Source: Lachnospiraceae bacterium (GTDB lineage Bacteria; Bacillota; Clostridia; Lachnospirales; Lachnospiraceae). From it: a stretch of 64,000 bases of DNA. The stretch spans positions 1 through 64,000 of the forward strand of contig CAAFZP010000129.1 in the NCBI GenBank assembly GCA_900767585.1. The letters are read 5' to 3'. Both the position numbers and the translations under genes were made by a program. Positions 53,866-63,215 of the stretch are shown piece after piece. The stretch's first letter is position 1, and every line of letters starts with the position of its first letter. The notes beneath the pieces were generated by a model that worked only from the letters and a program-made list of their open reading frames with translations, did not search any database and had not been told where the DNA came from.

Positions 53866-54363
53866 TTACTTACAATAATCCAAAAATTTCTCTTTGATTT
53901 CTTCTCTGTCTATCCCCATTGCCAAAGCAAGTTCACTGTAAAGTCCATCCTCGGCAAGTTTCATATACCGCTCATCTGTCACGGTCACTTTCTTCCCGTT
54001 TGCTTCCCGTTCTTCCTTCCGGATTAAAAGTGCTTTGATCATCTGCACGCATTGACGCAGGTCGCAGCTCTTCATCGCCTTTTTATACGTATCATCCCGT
54101 TGTCTCTCGCTCTGGATTTTAAGCGGTTCAATCTCCTTCACTTCCTCAAGCAGTGCCTTTGCTTCTTCTGCTGTAATCACGCTCCGAAGTACAACCCTGT
54201 TATTGTCTGTCGGACAAAAAAGCCGGCTGTCCCGTGTCTTCTCCGGCACTAATACATAATACAACTTATCCGACGTACTCCCCGCAATATCCGGATGCGT
54301 TATTTCCTCTACCCTGCATATGCCATTGCTGCCATATACGATATAATCTCCAACCTGAAACAC
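53866..54363 (-). CDS. CarD-like transcriptional regulator
   Basis: A 165-residue protein with an N-terminal CarD/TRCF RNA-polymerase-interacting domain (MFQVGDYIVYGSNGICRVEEI, YYVLVPEKTRDSRLFCPTDN) and a helical C-terminal domain rich in charged residues. CarD-type proteins bind RNA polymerase beta and stabilise or modulate open complexes. It is transcribed divergently from the GGDEF gene, with a 297-base shared upstream region. Confidence 0.88.
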   Translation of the reverse strand: MFQVGDYIVYGSNGICRVEEITHPDIAGSTSDKLYYVLVPEKTRDSRLFCPTDNNRVVLRSVITAEEAKALLEEVKEIEPLKIQSERQRDDTYKKAMKSCDLRQCVQMIKALLIRKEEREANGKKVTVTDERYMKLAEDGLYSELALAMGIDREEIKEKFLDYCK

Positions 54364-54457
54364 GCTCTCGCCTCCATTTTTTATTCCCCGTCTTTTGCTT
54401 TTCTTTCTTATTTATAATAACACTTTTTTAAAAAAACTGTAAGGAGGTTTTCCATAC

Positions 54458-54592
54458 ATGCCTGATTTTCGGCGTTTTCACAAAGAATCAGCATATATTT
54501 TTTGTATTTTTTCACAATTGCTTTTTTCTATTTTTTACAAATTTTTACAAGTATATCATTTATTGTTGATTTTCCTTATAAAATGTCGATAA
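54458..54592 (+). CDS. Possible small hydrophobic leader peptide (44 residues)
   Basis: In the divergent intergenic region, AAGGAGG lies ten bases before an ATG opening a 44-codon frame. It has an amphipathic start (MPDFRRFHKES) and a hydrophobic core (FSQLLFSIFYKFLQ, HLLLIFLIKC). The region is very AT-rich, so the frame may be chance. If real it would be a small membrane peptide or leader upstream of the GGDEF gene. Confidence 0.25.
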   Translation: MPDFRRFHKESAYIFCIFSQLLFSIFYKFLQVYHLLLIFLIKCR

Positions 54593-54660
54593 TGAAATTA
54601 AAGGAACTGCCAGGCGGGTGCAAACCCGGATCTACATAGCAAAACAAGGGGGATATATTT

Positions 54661-56970
54661 TTGAGAAAGAAAATCGGATTACTCATAGACGAATTAAATA
54701 CACCTTTTACTTCGGAAGCGGTCAAGGGTGCCGAACTTGGTGCTATGGCTGTCGATGCGGATATGTATATCTTTCCGGGCATGTACCTGGATGATACGAA
54801 GATTTCTGACGATCATCTTTTGTATGAATATCAGTATAATACATTGTTTCAGTTTGCAAACGACAAACATCTGGATATTCTGTATATCATGATGGGACTG
54901 ATTGGCTGCAGAGTTGATCTGGAACGTCGGCAGAAATTTTTGTCCCGATACCTGAATATTCCAGTTGTCATCTTATATACAGAGATGCCAGGCTATCCGT
55001 CCATGATTTTTGACAACCAGAGTTCTTTTATGAAAGGGATCCGTCATCTGATCGTAGATCACGGGGCAAAAAAGATTGGGTACGTAAGCGGGCCAAAGAC
55101 AAATATCGACGCGATGGAACGTCTGCAGGCTTATAAACGGGTACTCTCCGAACAATCCATTCCTTACAATGAAAACTATGTCATCTATGGCAATTTTGAA
55201 GAAAGCAGCGAAAAACTGATTGGTGCTTTTATTGCTACCCATCCGGAACTCGATGCAATTGTATTTGCAAATGACGAGATGGCAAAAGGCGGTTACCATG
55301 CATGTGCAAAGCTCGGAATCACAATCGGCAAAGATCTGCTTGTAATCGGTTTTGACAATGCACCTTATGCGTCCACCCTGAACCCACCTCTGACGACAGT
55401 GGAAGCAAATGCGGCAGAACTTACCTATACAGCCATCACACATATCGATGATTTTCTCGAAGACTGTTCTTCCGACATGATTCGGCGTGTTCCAACCCAT
55501 TATCTGCATCGTTGTTCGTGCGGATGCGAAAATTACGATTACGATACGCTTGCCAGCAAGCTGCATTTGAAAGACCTGCTCCATGAAGCAAAACGTCCGG
55601 AAGTCATCCGGCATATCATGACGTATCTGTTTGGAACGTATACAAACACTGACCGCACCACACACCTTCAGGATGATTTGTCTGTATTCTTCCGGCTGAT
55701 CTGTGATCTGACGCAATCAGATGATATTCTCGCAGACCGTATGGATGCAAAGACATTATTTACACAGATTATCAACCAGTCGATATTTGCATATACATCC
55801 GTGGAGTTTTTTGTCAATCTCCTCTTCTCTTTACAATTTACCATGGAGCGTGAGATTTCCGATCCGTATTGCAGGATTGCATTTGTGGATGTATTTTCTT
55901 CTATGTATCAGCAGCTTTCCGTATCAAACTTCCGGACTTATCAGAAGCAATACAGCGGGCTTACACAGATTACGCATCTTGTCGATGAAATCAGCGCAAA
56001 TCTGTCTCCATACGAGCTTATGGAACTGCCATACGAATCGATTTTAAAAAATCTCGGAGCGATTGGCATCCGGTCATCCTTTTTATATACCTTTAAAAGC
56101 CCAATCAACCATCCACGGGATTCTGTATTTACGAAACCGGATTCCATGCTTCTGCGTGCATACACGATTGGGAACAAATCATATGGCGTTGCAAAGAAGG
56201 ACCAGCTTGTCTCGGTTGACAGTCTGTTCCGCAACCAGAAACTTGCGCAAGAAGAACGTGGTACTTATGTTCTCGCTCCGCTTTTTTCACAGGAGCAGTT
56301 GTTGGGTCTTATGGTATGTGAAGCAGAATTTGAACATTTCAGTTTGATTCCATCTCTCGCGATTCACATATCTGCAGCATTAAAGACAATGCTTCTGCTT
56401 GAACAGCAGCAGGAAATCAGTGAACATTTGCAAGAGAACTTAGAACAGATGTCTAAGCACAACCTGATCTTGAACGAGATTTCAAAGACCGATCAGCTGA
56501 CCGGCCTTTACAACCGGTGGGGATTCCTTGATTATGTAAAATCCATCATCGAAAATCCTTTGAACCATAACCGTGAAGTGCTTGTATTATATGCTGATAT
56601 GGATAATTTGAAGATAATCAATGACCGCTATGGACACGATGAAGGCGACTTTGCACTTCGCGAGATCGGCAAGATCTTAAAAGAAGCATTCCGGAATACC
56701 GACATCATATCCCGTTTTGGCGGCGATGAATTCGTAGCTTTCGCATTGCTTGGCATCCCGAACTACGAAAAGATCATGAAACACCGGATTGAAGAAATCA
56801 CCGAGCGGCACAATCAGGCAGTCCAGAAACCTTACCGGATTGAGATGAGCATCGGAATCTGTGAAGTTACATGTTCCAGAGATTTAAAGATAGAAAAAGT
56901 ATTAGAACAGGCAGACAAAAAATTATATATCGAAAAGAAAGCAAAAAAAGAAGGAAGAAAGCAGGTTTAA
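54661..56970 (+). CDS. LacI-type binding domain fused to GGDEF diguanylate cyclase
   Basis: A 769-residue cytoplasmic protein and the only confident plus-strand gene. Residues 1-290 form a LacI/GalR-type periplasmic-binding fold (RKKIGLLIDELNTPFTSEAVKGAELGA, IGYVSGP, AIVFANDEMAKGGYHA, VIGFDNAPYASTLNPPLTTVEAN) without an HTH. A sensor-like middle part follows. A GGDEF domain (about 615-765) has an intact RFGGDEFVAF and an RNTD I-site five residues upstream. It should make cyclic di-GMP in response to a small ligand, perhaps a sugar. The start is TTG at 54661, with GGGGGA seven bases upstream. A small hairpin with a GCAA tetraloop (54615-54628) lies in the leader. No signal peptide or membrane helix is seen. 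Confidence 0.9.
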   Translation: MRKKIGLLIDELNTPFTSEAVKGAELGAMAVDADMYIFPGMYLDDTKISDDHLLYEYQYNTLFQFANDKHLDILYIMMGLIGCRVDLERRQKFLSRYLNIPVVILYTEMPGYPSMIFDNQSSFMKGIRHLIVDHGAKKIGYVSGPKTNIDAMERLQAYKRVLSEQSIPYNENYVIYGNFEESSEKLIGAFIATHPELDAIVFANDEMAKGGYHACAKLGITIGKDLLVIGFDNAPYASTLNPPLTTVEANAAELTYTAITHIDDFLEDCSSDMIRRVPTHYLHRCSCGCENYDYDTLASKLHLKDLLHEAKRPEVIRHIMTYLFGTYTNTDRTTHLQDDLSVFFRLICDLTQSDDILADRMDAKTLFTQIINQSIFAYTSVEFFVNLLFSLQFTMEREISDPYCRIAFVDVFSSMYQQLSVSNFRTYQKQYSGLTQITHLVDEISANLSPYELMELPYESILKNLGAIGIRSSFLYTFKSPINHPRDSVFTKPDSMLLRAYTIGNKSYGVAKKDQLVSVDSLFRNQKLAQEERGTYVLAPLFSQEQLLGLMVCEAEFEHFSLIPSLAIHISAALKTMLLLEQQQEISEHLQENLEQMSKHNLILNEISKTDQLTGLYNRWGFLDYVKSIIENPLNHNREVLVLYADMDNLKIINDRYGHDEGDFALREIGKILKEAFRNTDIISRFGGDEFVAFALLGIPNYEKIMKHRIEEITERHNQAVQKPYRIEMSIGICEVTCSRDLKIEKVLEQADKKLYIEKKAKKEGRKQV

Positions 56971-56989
56971 AATCTGCTTTCTTCCTTTT
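56953..56989. terminator. Bidirectional terminator between the GGDEF gene and DUF951
   Basis: GGAAGAAAGCAG pairs perfectly with CTGCTTTCTTCC around a nine-base loop. TTTTCTTT follows on the plus strand and a T-run follows on the minus strand, so it can end both converging transcripts. The left arm overlaps the last GGDEF codons. Confidence 0.9.
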
Positions 56990-57007
56990 CTTTCCATCAT
57001 CTTTCCA

Positions 57008-57184
57008 TCATTCAACCAACCCACGAAATCCTTTTTCTACTGTGTTCCTTGGCAGCATCACCATATGCCCGCATACTCTGCACTTCAATCGGAAATCCAT
57101 ACCAACCCGCAGGACTTCCCATTCGTTGCCGCCACATGGGTGTGGCTTTTTCATCCGAATTACCTGTCCAACCTGAAAATCCAT
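57008..57184 (-). CDS. DUF951 family protein
   Basis: A 58-residue basic protein of the DUF951 family (MDFQVGQVIRMKKPHPCGGNEW, LKCRVCGHMVMLPR). The cysteine in HPCGG plus the CxxC pair suggest a small zinc-binding fold. Role unknown, though common in Firmicutes near mechanosensitive channel or single-strand binding genes. The start at 57184 is chosen for AGAGGATAGG upstream; the longer reading overlaps the HAD gene. Confidence 0.85.
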   Translation of the reverse strand: MDFQVGQVIRMKKPHPCGGNEWEVLRVGMDFRLKCRVCGHMVMLPRNTVEKGFRGLVE

Positions 57185-57239
57185 AGTTCCTATCCTCTTT
57201 TCCACATGGTCCTCACACAGCCATCCATATCCCGTACTG

Positions 57240-57902
57240 TCATCGCTGCAGGATGATATGCACCATCTCTTCCGCATTTTCAGCGAGATATCTGCAGTCA
57301 CAGGCTTCAAACTCTTCTTTACTGCCGTATCCAAACAGTACACCGATTGTCTCAATTCCAAACGCTCTGGCACCAAGTACATCAAATTTCCGGTCGCCCA
57401 CCATGATAATATCGCTCACCGATGGTTTTGTCTGATCCGGTGCAATGCCTGTAAGCAGATATTCAATCACCGCAGCTTTTGTATCTCTTGATTTATCAAA
57501 GGTACTGCCGGCAATGATATCAAAATATCCATCTAACCTCAGATACTCCAATATCTGCTTTGCATAAAGCTCCGGTTTCGATGTTGCCACATACAGATGA
57601 CAACCATGCGCCTGAAGTGTCCGAAACGCATCTTCCATCCCCGGCATGATGCCATTTTGATAGATGCCTTGCGTGCTGTAATATTCCCGGTAATAAAGGA
57701 CTGCCTGTTCCGCTTCATTTTCCGAGAGTCCATGGAATTCCCGGAATGAATCCCGAAGTGGCGGACCAATATACGGGTGCAAAGAAGTTCTGTTTTCTAC
57801 TGTAATTCCAAACCGCGAAAGTGCATACAACACCCCATTGATGATGCCCTCTTCCGGTTCTGTGATTGTGCCATCCAGGTCAAAAAAAACATATTGGTAC
57901 AT
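57240..57902 (-). CDS. HAD family hydrolase (phosphoglycolate phosphatase-like)
   Basis: A 220-residue haloacid dehalogenase superfamily phosphatase. Motif I is FFDLDGTITEP with the nucleophile Asp8, motif II is ATSKP, motif III lysine is nearby, and motif IV is IMVGDRKFDVLGARAFG. The helical cap between motifs I and II fits the Gph/5'-nucleotidase group. The ATG follows the stop of the CBS-domain gene by one base, so they are coupled. The substrate is not evident. Confidence 0.9.
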   Translation of the reverse strand: MYQYVFFDLDGTITEPEEGIINGVLYALSRFGITVENRTSLHPYIGPPLRDSFREFHGLSENEAEQAVLYYREYYSTQGIYQNGIMPGMEDAFRTLQAHGCHLYVATSKPELYAKQILEYLRLDGYFDIIAGSTFDKSRDTKAAVIEYLLTGIAPDQTKPSVSDIIMVGDRKFDVLGARAFGIETIGVLFGYGSKEEFEACDCRYLAENAEEMVHIILQR

Positions 57903-57903
57903 A

Positions 57904-58287
57904 TCAGTTTTTCAGATACAGAATAATACTCTTTCGTGTGATAATCCCGATAAAGCAATCCCGGTCATCTACCACACAGAGGAAATTCCGATCCAGAATC
58001 CTTTCCATAATCTCATCTTTTTCTACAGTATTTAACACTTTGGCTCCTACATCTTTGTTGACAATATCCGCCACCTTGTACTTGCCAAGGTCCTCGCGTC
58101 CATGTTCCATAACTGCACGCAAAAAATCGCCCTCGCTTGCAATTCCGACATACCGTCCCTGATTGTCGACGACCGGAATTGCCGTATACGTAGATCCAAG
58201 CAGAAATGCAACTGCCTGATCCAACGGATCATTTGCATTTAAATAGGTCAATGTATGCTTCGGAATCAATATACTAAAAATATTCAT
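57904..58287 (-). CDS. CBS-domain pair protein
   Basis: A 127-residue protein made of two CBS motifs (SILIPKHTLTYLNANDPLDQAV, TAIPVVDNQGRYVGIASEGDFLRAVM; and DRNFLCVVDDRDCFIGIITRKSIILYLKN). CBS pairs bind adenosine nucleotides as energy sensors. No other domain is attached. AGGAGG lies upstream of the ATG. Coupled to the HAD phosphatase, whose activity it might tune. Confidence 0.9.
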   Translation of the reverse strand: MNIFSILIPKHTLTYLNANDPLDQAVAFLLGSTYTAIPVVDNQGRYVGIASEGDFLRAVMEHGREDLGKYKVADIVNKDVGAKVLNTVEKDEIMERILDRNFLCVVDDRDCFIGIITRKSIILYLKN

Positions 58288-58310
58288 ATGTAACCTCCTG
58301 GCTCATAATA

Positions 58311-58338
58311 AGCTGCTGATCCATCCAAACCAGCAGCC
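58311..58338 (-). terminator. Possible terminator after DAHP synthase
   Basis: On the minus strand GGCTGCTG and CAGCAGCT pair around a 12-base loop, 22 bases past the stop. The following TTATTATG is only a weak T-tract, so termination may be partial. Confidence 0.5.
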
Positions 58339-58359
58339 TATACATAAGTCTCAATTTTC

Positions 58360-59388
58360 TTACAGCTGCTCTGCCATCTCCAGAAGCAGTCTCTCTGTCT
58401 TCTTCCATCCAAGGCAAGGATCTGTGATTGACTTACCATAGCAGCCACCGCCGATTGGCTGGTTTCCATCCTCGATGTAGCTTTCTACCATAACACCCTT
58501 AACCAGATGTTTTACTTCATCGCTGTGTCTTCTGCTATGCAGAATTTCATTTACGATACGTGGCTGTTCATCCCACTTCTTACCGGAGTTGTTGTGATTT
58601 GCATCCACGATACAGGCTGGATTTACAAGCTTATACTTGCCATACGCCTCTGCCAGATACTTCAAGTCTTCATAGTGATAGTTCGGAATCGAACGTCCAC
58701 TCTTACTCAGCGAACCACGCAGGATGCAATGTGCCAATGGATTTCCATCTGTCTTTGCCTCATAACCGGAGAAAAGGAATGTATGCTTTGCCTGTGCAGC
58801 CACACAGGAATTGAGCATAACCGAGATATCTCCGCTTGTCGGATTCTTCATACCAACCGGGACATCAATACCACTCGATGTCAGACGGTGTGCCTGATTC
58901 TCCACACTTCTTGCACCGATTGCCACGTACGAGAGAATATCCTCTAAGTAAGGCCAGTTATCGGTATAGAGCATCTCATCTGCTGCAGTAAGCCCTGTCT
59001 CGCGGATTGCCTTGATGTGCATCTTCCGGATTGCTTTTACACCTTCGATGAAATCCGGCTTATCTTCCGGGTTTGGCTGATGCAGCATACCCTTATATCC
59101 GGAACCGTTTGTACGCGGTTTATTCGTATAGATTCTTGGAATTACAAAAACCTTATCTTTGATCTTCTCAGCAACAGCTGCCAACCTGCACAGATAATCA
59201 AGCACGGAATTCTCATAATCCGCAGAACAAGGGCCGATGATTGCAATAAACTTATCGGACTCACCGGTAAATATCTTCTTAATCTCAGCATCTCTTTTTG
59301 CTTTGATTTCCTGTAACTCTTTGTCCATCGGATGCGCTGCTCGAATCTCTTCCGGCGTTGGAACCGCCTTTACCATATGTAAACCCAT
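58360..59388 (-). CDS. 3-deoxy-7-phosphoheptulonate synthase (class I)
   Basis: A 342-residue DAHP synthase of the AroF/G/H type, first step of the shikimate pathway: phosphoenolpyruvate plus erythrose 4-phosphate. Motifs include IIGPCSADYENSVLDYL, PRTNGSGYKGML, GARSVENQAHR and DANHNNSGKKW. Length is normal, without a fused chorismate mutase. GGAGG lies eight bases before the ATG at 59388. No other aromatic pathway genes are nearby, and no T-box or trp leader is seen. Confidence 0.95.
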   Translation of the reverse strand: MGLHMVKAVPTPEEIRAAHPMDKELQEIKAKRDAEIKKIFTGESDKFIAIIGPCSADYENSVLDYLCRLAAVAEKIKDKVFVIPRIYTNKPRTNGSGYKGMLHQPNPEDKPDFIEGVKAIRKMHIKAIRETGLTAADEMLYTDNWPYLEDILSYVAIGARSVENQAHRLTSSGIDVPVGMKNPTSGDISVMLNSCVAAQAKHTFLFSGYEAKTDGNPLAHCILRGSLSKSGRSIPNYHYEDLKYLAEAYGKYKLVNPACIVDANHNNSGKKWDEQPRIVNEILHSRRHSDEVKHLVKGVMVESYIEDGNQPIGGGCYGKSITDPCLGWKKTERLLLEMAEQL

Positions 59389-59517
59389 TTCTTTTTCCTC
59401 CAAAAAATTTTATATCTGTCACTTTGCATATGCGATGACAAGACACATCTCCGCATACAATGACAATTTCTACGTTCTTTGAACTCTCGAAATCGTAACA
59501 GAAGTATTATAACATAT

Positions 59518-62142
59518 CTACTCGATAGACTTCAACGATTCAGCCATATCTATTTTATCAATTTTCCGGCGCATCACCAGATCCACAATAATCAGGAATG
59601 CCAGTACAATCAGAACGCTATACAGATAACTGATATTCATGATTCTTGATGCAAATGCCACCATATCGACCTGAATCTGGGACATAACAAACCGATGCAG
59701 CAGACAGCCGAGCGGTAGTCCGACGACAATTCCCATCAGTGTCAGTACGAAATTCTCCCGGAAAACATACGATCCTGTCTCGCCCGGATAAAAACCAAGT
59801 ACCTTGATTGTTGCAATCTCCCGCACACGCTCCGTAATATTGATATTGCTTAAGTTGAATAACACAATAAATGCAAGTGCACCCGCACTGCCGATGACAA
59901 GTCCGACAACCGCATCCATCATCTTCATCATATTCTCCACACGGTCTTTGATGTCTGCAACAACCGAGACGCTCATCACATTGGAGAGTGCAGATAATGT
60001 TCCCCCTGCCTCATAAGCGGTACTGTCTGTATCGACATGCAAATACATTGTATTTGCCTCGCATGCTTTGCCAAAATACTGTTCATAGCATTCCGGTGTG
60101 ATATATGCGTAGTGCCATACATAGTTTTCGAAGATTCCCGATACCGTAAGCGTCACATCTCCCGCATCCGTATCATGCAAGGTAATCGGATCTCCAACCG
60201 TCACATCCGCAATCTCCGCAATCTTCTTTGACAACATCACCTCACCGTTTCCCGGATAAGTGCCATTCTTTGTTGTCATGTCAAACTTCACAAATCCATC
60301 TAAATCTTCCGGCTCTGCAGCAATCAGATACACTGTTTTAATTGCAGAAGCTGCATGATATTCTAACGTGCTTTTCAGGATTGCTGTGGAATCCTCAAAG
60401 CCATCGCCGACAGCATCCTCCACCTCCTGCTGTATATCCTCGTTATATGTGCCATTCAGAGTTACTTCCATATCGTAAGTATCGATATCTCCATACTGGA
60501 ACTCCGCCAGATTTGATACCGAATCCTTCACTCCAAGCCCTGTCAGAACAAGCGCCGTACATCCGGCGATACCAAGCAGCATCATGAACATACGCTTCTT
60601 GAATCGGAATACATTTCGTGCTGTTACCTTATGTAAGAATTTCATTGGCTTCCAGATAAATGGAATCCGCTCGAGTAAGATACGTTTTCCCGCTGCCGGT
60701 GCTTTCGGCCGGATCAGCTCCGCCGGCATACACCGAAGCTCATTGATACAGGCAAGGAACGCCGTTCCCATCGAGCAAATCAGCGACACGAACAGACAGA
60801 TTACAAAAAGTCCCGGTGAGAAATAAAATTCAATGCCTGTTCCGAAATCATACAACATCTTATACGCCTCAGATATTACATATGGAAACAGATAACTTCC
60901 TCCGAAAAATCCGATCACGCATCCAAGAAATGCCGAGCTTCCGGAATAAATCAGATACTTCGCCATAATGCTTCCATTCGTATAGCCAAGCGCCCGGTAT
61001 GTTCCGATCTGTCCACGCTCATCATCCACCATACGTGTCATCGTCGTCGAACAGACAAGTGCCGCAATCAGGAAGAAGAAAATCGGGAATACCTTTGCTA
61101 CGCCATCGACGATGTTCGTATCATTGTCATAGCACATATAACCGACATTCGTCGAACGATCCAGCACATACGTCTTTACATCTCCAAATGCTTTCTTCGC
61201 CGCCTGTTCTCCATATTCCTGTACGAGTGCATCCTGTTGTTCCTGCGTAAGAGGCTGTAACTGTTCCATCCGGGCTATCTGCTCCTGTGTGAGCGTTCCG
61301 CTCTGTGCATCCTGCATGATTGCCTGTAATTCTTGCTGTTGTTTTTCAACCGCGTCCTCCACAAGTGTCCTGCCCAGCTTCTTCACAAGCCTGTCATACC
61401 GGCTATCCGTGACCTCCTGCAACGCTTTTTCCATATCCGGTGTGACGTCGTCGATAAACTCATCATAAGCATCCGTGTAAATATCATAGCTATCCTGACT
61501 TTTCACATAGATTTCCTTATATGCATCGAAGGAAAACCCATCCTCCGGAATGAAGATAAATGCACTGATTCTTCCATTTCCAAGCGTTGTCGTTCCACGT
61601 TCAATATTGATATACATCGGGGAATTCACTGTACCGACAACTTTGTATTTCTTGTGTGCAAATGCATCTTTTGTATCCTGCGGATTGCTGTCCGCAATCT
61701 CGATTTCCTGTCCGATGATATCCTGTCCCTTAAACTGATATGCATCCACCACACATTCATCGTCCGCTTCCGGCATACGCCCATCCCGCAGCTCCAGTGT
61801 ATTCACATGCTCCGTAATGGACTGTGCCCGCAACACCTTCTCCTTACCATCCGGATCTTCATAGATCATATCTTCGTAATAAGAACCATCTGCCGCCAGC
61901 ACATGATCCTGCTTCCGCATTTCTTCCACAGCCTCCGTGTCAAATCCAATTGAAGAAAGCAGCCGGAAATCATAGAAGTTATACTCCCGCAGATAGTTAT
62001 TGCCGGTTTCCACCATGCCGGGTTTCGTCACTTTAAGTCCCGAGAAAAATCCAACACCAAGCGCAATGATTGCCAGAATTGCCAGGTACCGTCCCATACT
62101 CTGTCCAATTGTTCTACGTATATTTTTTCTATATGCCCGCAT
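59518..62142 (-). CDS. FtsX-like ABC transporter permease
   Basis: An 874-residue MacB/FtsX-type permease. It has an N-terminal helix (MGRYLAILAIIALGVGFFSGL), a large extracellular domain with a Gln-rich helical hairpin (about 265-310), two FtsX cores (about 350-470 and 770-870) and a second extracellular domain between. Such proteins handle lipids, peptides or cell-wall signals and do not need a full channel. It lies seven bases downstream of its ATPase gene. Substrate unknown. Confidence 0.92.
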   Translation of the reverse strand: MRAYRKNIRRTIGQSMGRYLAILAIIALGVGFFSGLKVTKPGMVETGNNYLREYNFYDFRLLSSIGFDTEAVEEMRKQDHVLAADGSYYEDMIYEDPDGKEKVLRAQSITEHVNTLELRDGRMPEADDECVVDAYQFKGQDIIGQEIEIADSNPQDTKDAFAHKKYKVVGTVNSPMYINIERGTTTLGNGRISAFIFIPEDGFSFDAYKEIYVKSQDSYDIYTDAYDEFIDDVTPDMEKALQEVTDSRYDRLVKKLGRTLVEDAVEKQQQELQAIMQDAQSGTLTQEQIARMEQLQPLTQEQQDALVQEYGEQAAKKAFGDVKTYVLDRSTNVGYMCYDNDTNIVDGVAKVFPIFFFLIAALVCSTTMTRMVDDERGQIGTYRALGYTNGSIMAKYLIYSGSSAFLGCVIGFFGGSYLFPYVISEAYKMLYDFGTGIEFYFSPGLFVICLFVSLICSMGTAFLACINELRCMPAELIRPKAPAAGKRILLERIPFIWKPMKFLHKVTARNVFRFKKRMFMMLLGIAGCTALVLTGLGVKDSVSNLAEFQYGDIDTYDMEVTLNGTYNEDIQQEVEDAVGDGFEDSTAILKSTLEYHAASAIKTVYLIAAEPEDLDGFVKFDMTTKNGTYPGNGEVMLSKKIAEIADVTVGDPITLHDTDAGDVTLTVSGIFENYVWHYAYITPECYEQYFGKACEANTMYLHVDTDSTAYEAGGTLSALSNVMSVSVVADIKDRVENMMKMMDAVVGLVIGSAGALAFIVLFNLSNINITERVREIATIKVLGFYPGETGSYVFRENFVLTLMGIVVGLPLGCLLHRFVMSQIQVDMVAFASRIMNISYLYSVLIVLAFLIIVDLVMRRKIDKIDMAESLKSIE

Positions 62143-62148
62143 CGTCTA

Positions 62149-62850
62149 TCACCACTCAATTTCTTCTACCGGTACAATCTGTTCATTCATTTTCACAGAT
62201 GCGATTTTACCGCTTTTTACTTTTATTATCCGGTCTGCCATCGCAGTCAGCGCCTGGTTGTGTGTGATGATGACAACGGTCATGCCACGCTTTCGGCTGC
62301 AATCCTGCAACAGCTTTAAAATTGCCTTTCCCGTCTCATAATCAAGAGCTCCGGTCGGCTCATCACAGAGCAGAAGCTTCGGATTCTTCGCGAGTGCACG
62401 CGCGATTGCCACACGCTGCTGTTCACCCCCGGATAACTGTGCCGGGAAGTTATTCATACGCGCTTCCAGTCCGACATGCGCAAGCACCTCCGATGGATTC
62501 ATCGGATCTTTCGATAACTGCGATGCAATCTCGACGTTTTCCAGCGCAGTCAGGTTCGGAATCAGATTATAAAACTGAAACACGAATCCGATATCCCGGC
62601 GTCTGTACGTTGCAAGCTGCTTCTTGTTGTAATCCGAAACCGCTGTGCCATCCAGATACACCTCGCCTTCAGTCAGGCGGTCCATACCACCAAGGATATT
62701 CAGCAGGGTGGTCTTACCTGCACCGGACTGTCCGACGATCACGCAAATTTCACCTTTCCCGATTTCGAAAGATGCATCCTTTAACGCTTCAACCTTGACA
62801 TCACCGGTCTGATAAGTTTTGCTTACGTTCTTAAACTCTACATAACTCAT
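62149..62850 (-). CDS. ABC transporter ATPase (MacB/LolD type)
   Basis: A 233-residue ATPase. Walker A is [13 protein letters not shown], the Q-loop is [14 protein letters not shown], the signature is [14 protein letters not shown] and Walker B is [17 protein letters not shown] follows with the switch His. Partner of the FtsX-like permease downstream. The start at 62850 is chosen for AAAGGA eight bases upstream; longer readings run into an inverted repeat. An extended -10 (TGTTATACT) lies about 60 bases upstream, inside the left arm of that repeat. Confidence 0.94.
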   Translation of the reverse strand: MSYVEFKNVSKTYQTGDVKVEALKDASFEIGKGEICVIVGQSGAGKTTLLNILGGMDRLTEGEVYLDGTAVSDYNKKQLATYRRRDIGFVFQFYNLIPNLTALENVEIASQLSKDPMNPSEVLAHVGLEARMNNFPAQLSGGEQQRVAIARALAKNPKLLLCDEPTGALDYETGKAILKLLQDCSRKRGMTVVIITHNQALTAMADRIIKVKSGKIASVKMNEQIVPVEEIEW

Positions 62851-62877
62851 TTGCATGTTCCTTTCTAATTTATCTGT

Positions 62878-63204
62878 GATAATTGCAAAATAATTCGATA
62901 TACCTGAGTATAACATACTGTTTCCCTGCGATATATCAATTTCACGAAGCATATAATGTATTGCAACCAAGAAATACTAAATGTTCCAATCTACAATCTC
63001 TCATACTTCCGCAGCCGCTGCCAATTCGCCATCCCTGGCTCAATGGCAGCTTGTTTGAACATCGTGTTCAAACACTGCTGTTTTATTTATGGAACATCAA
63101 GTATTTCTAAGTTGCAAACATATCATATGCTTCATGAAATTATATATCACAAGTGAACAATCATGTTATATCTCACTCATATCCAATTATATTTTGCAAT
63201 TATC
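62878..63204. repeat. 327 bp imperfect inverted repeat with arms of about 112 bp
   Basis: The left arm (62878-62988) and the right arm (63090-63204, reverse complement) align over about 112 bases at roughly 80% identity by eye. Shared landmarks are GATAATTGCAAAATA, TATAACAT, GATATAT, AATTTCA.GAAGCATAT, TTGCAAC, AGAAATACT and ATGTTCCA. The 101-base centre holds a smaller dyad, TTTGAACA-TCG-TGTTCAAA. The left arm covers the promoter region of the ABC ATPase gene; the right arm covers the end of the alcohol dehydrogenase gap. No gene is visible in the 365-base interval. Confidence 0.75.
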
Positions 63205-63215
63205 TATAACCAATA

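Noticed and set aside
54600..54640. Considered a cyclic di-GMP (GEMM) riboswitch before the GGDEF gene
   Set aside because: Only one small GCAA-capped hairpin is present; the second helix and the conserved GEMM junction are not found.
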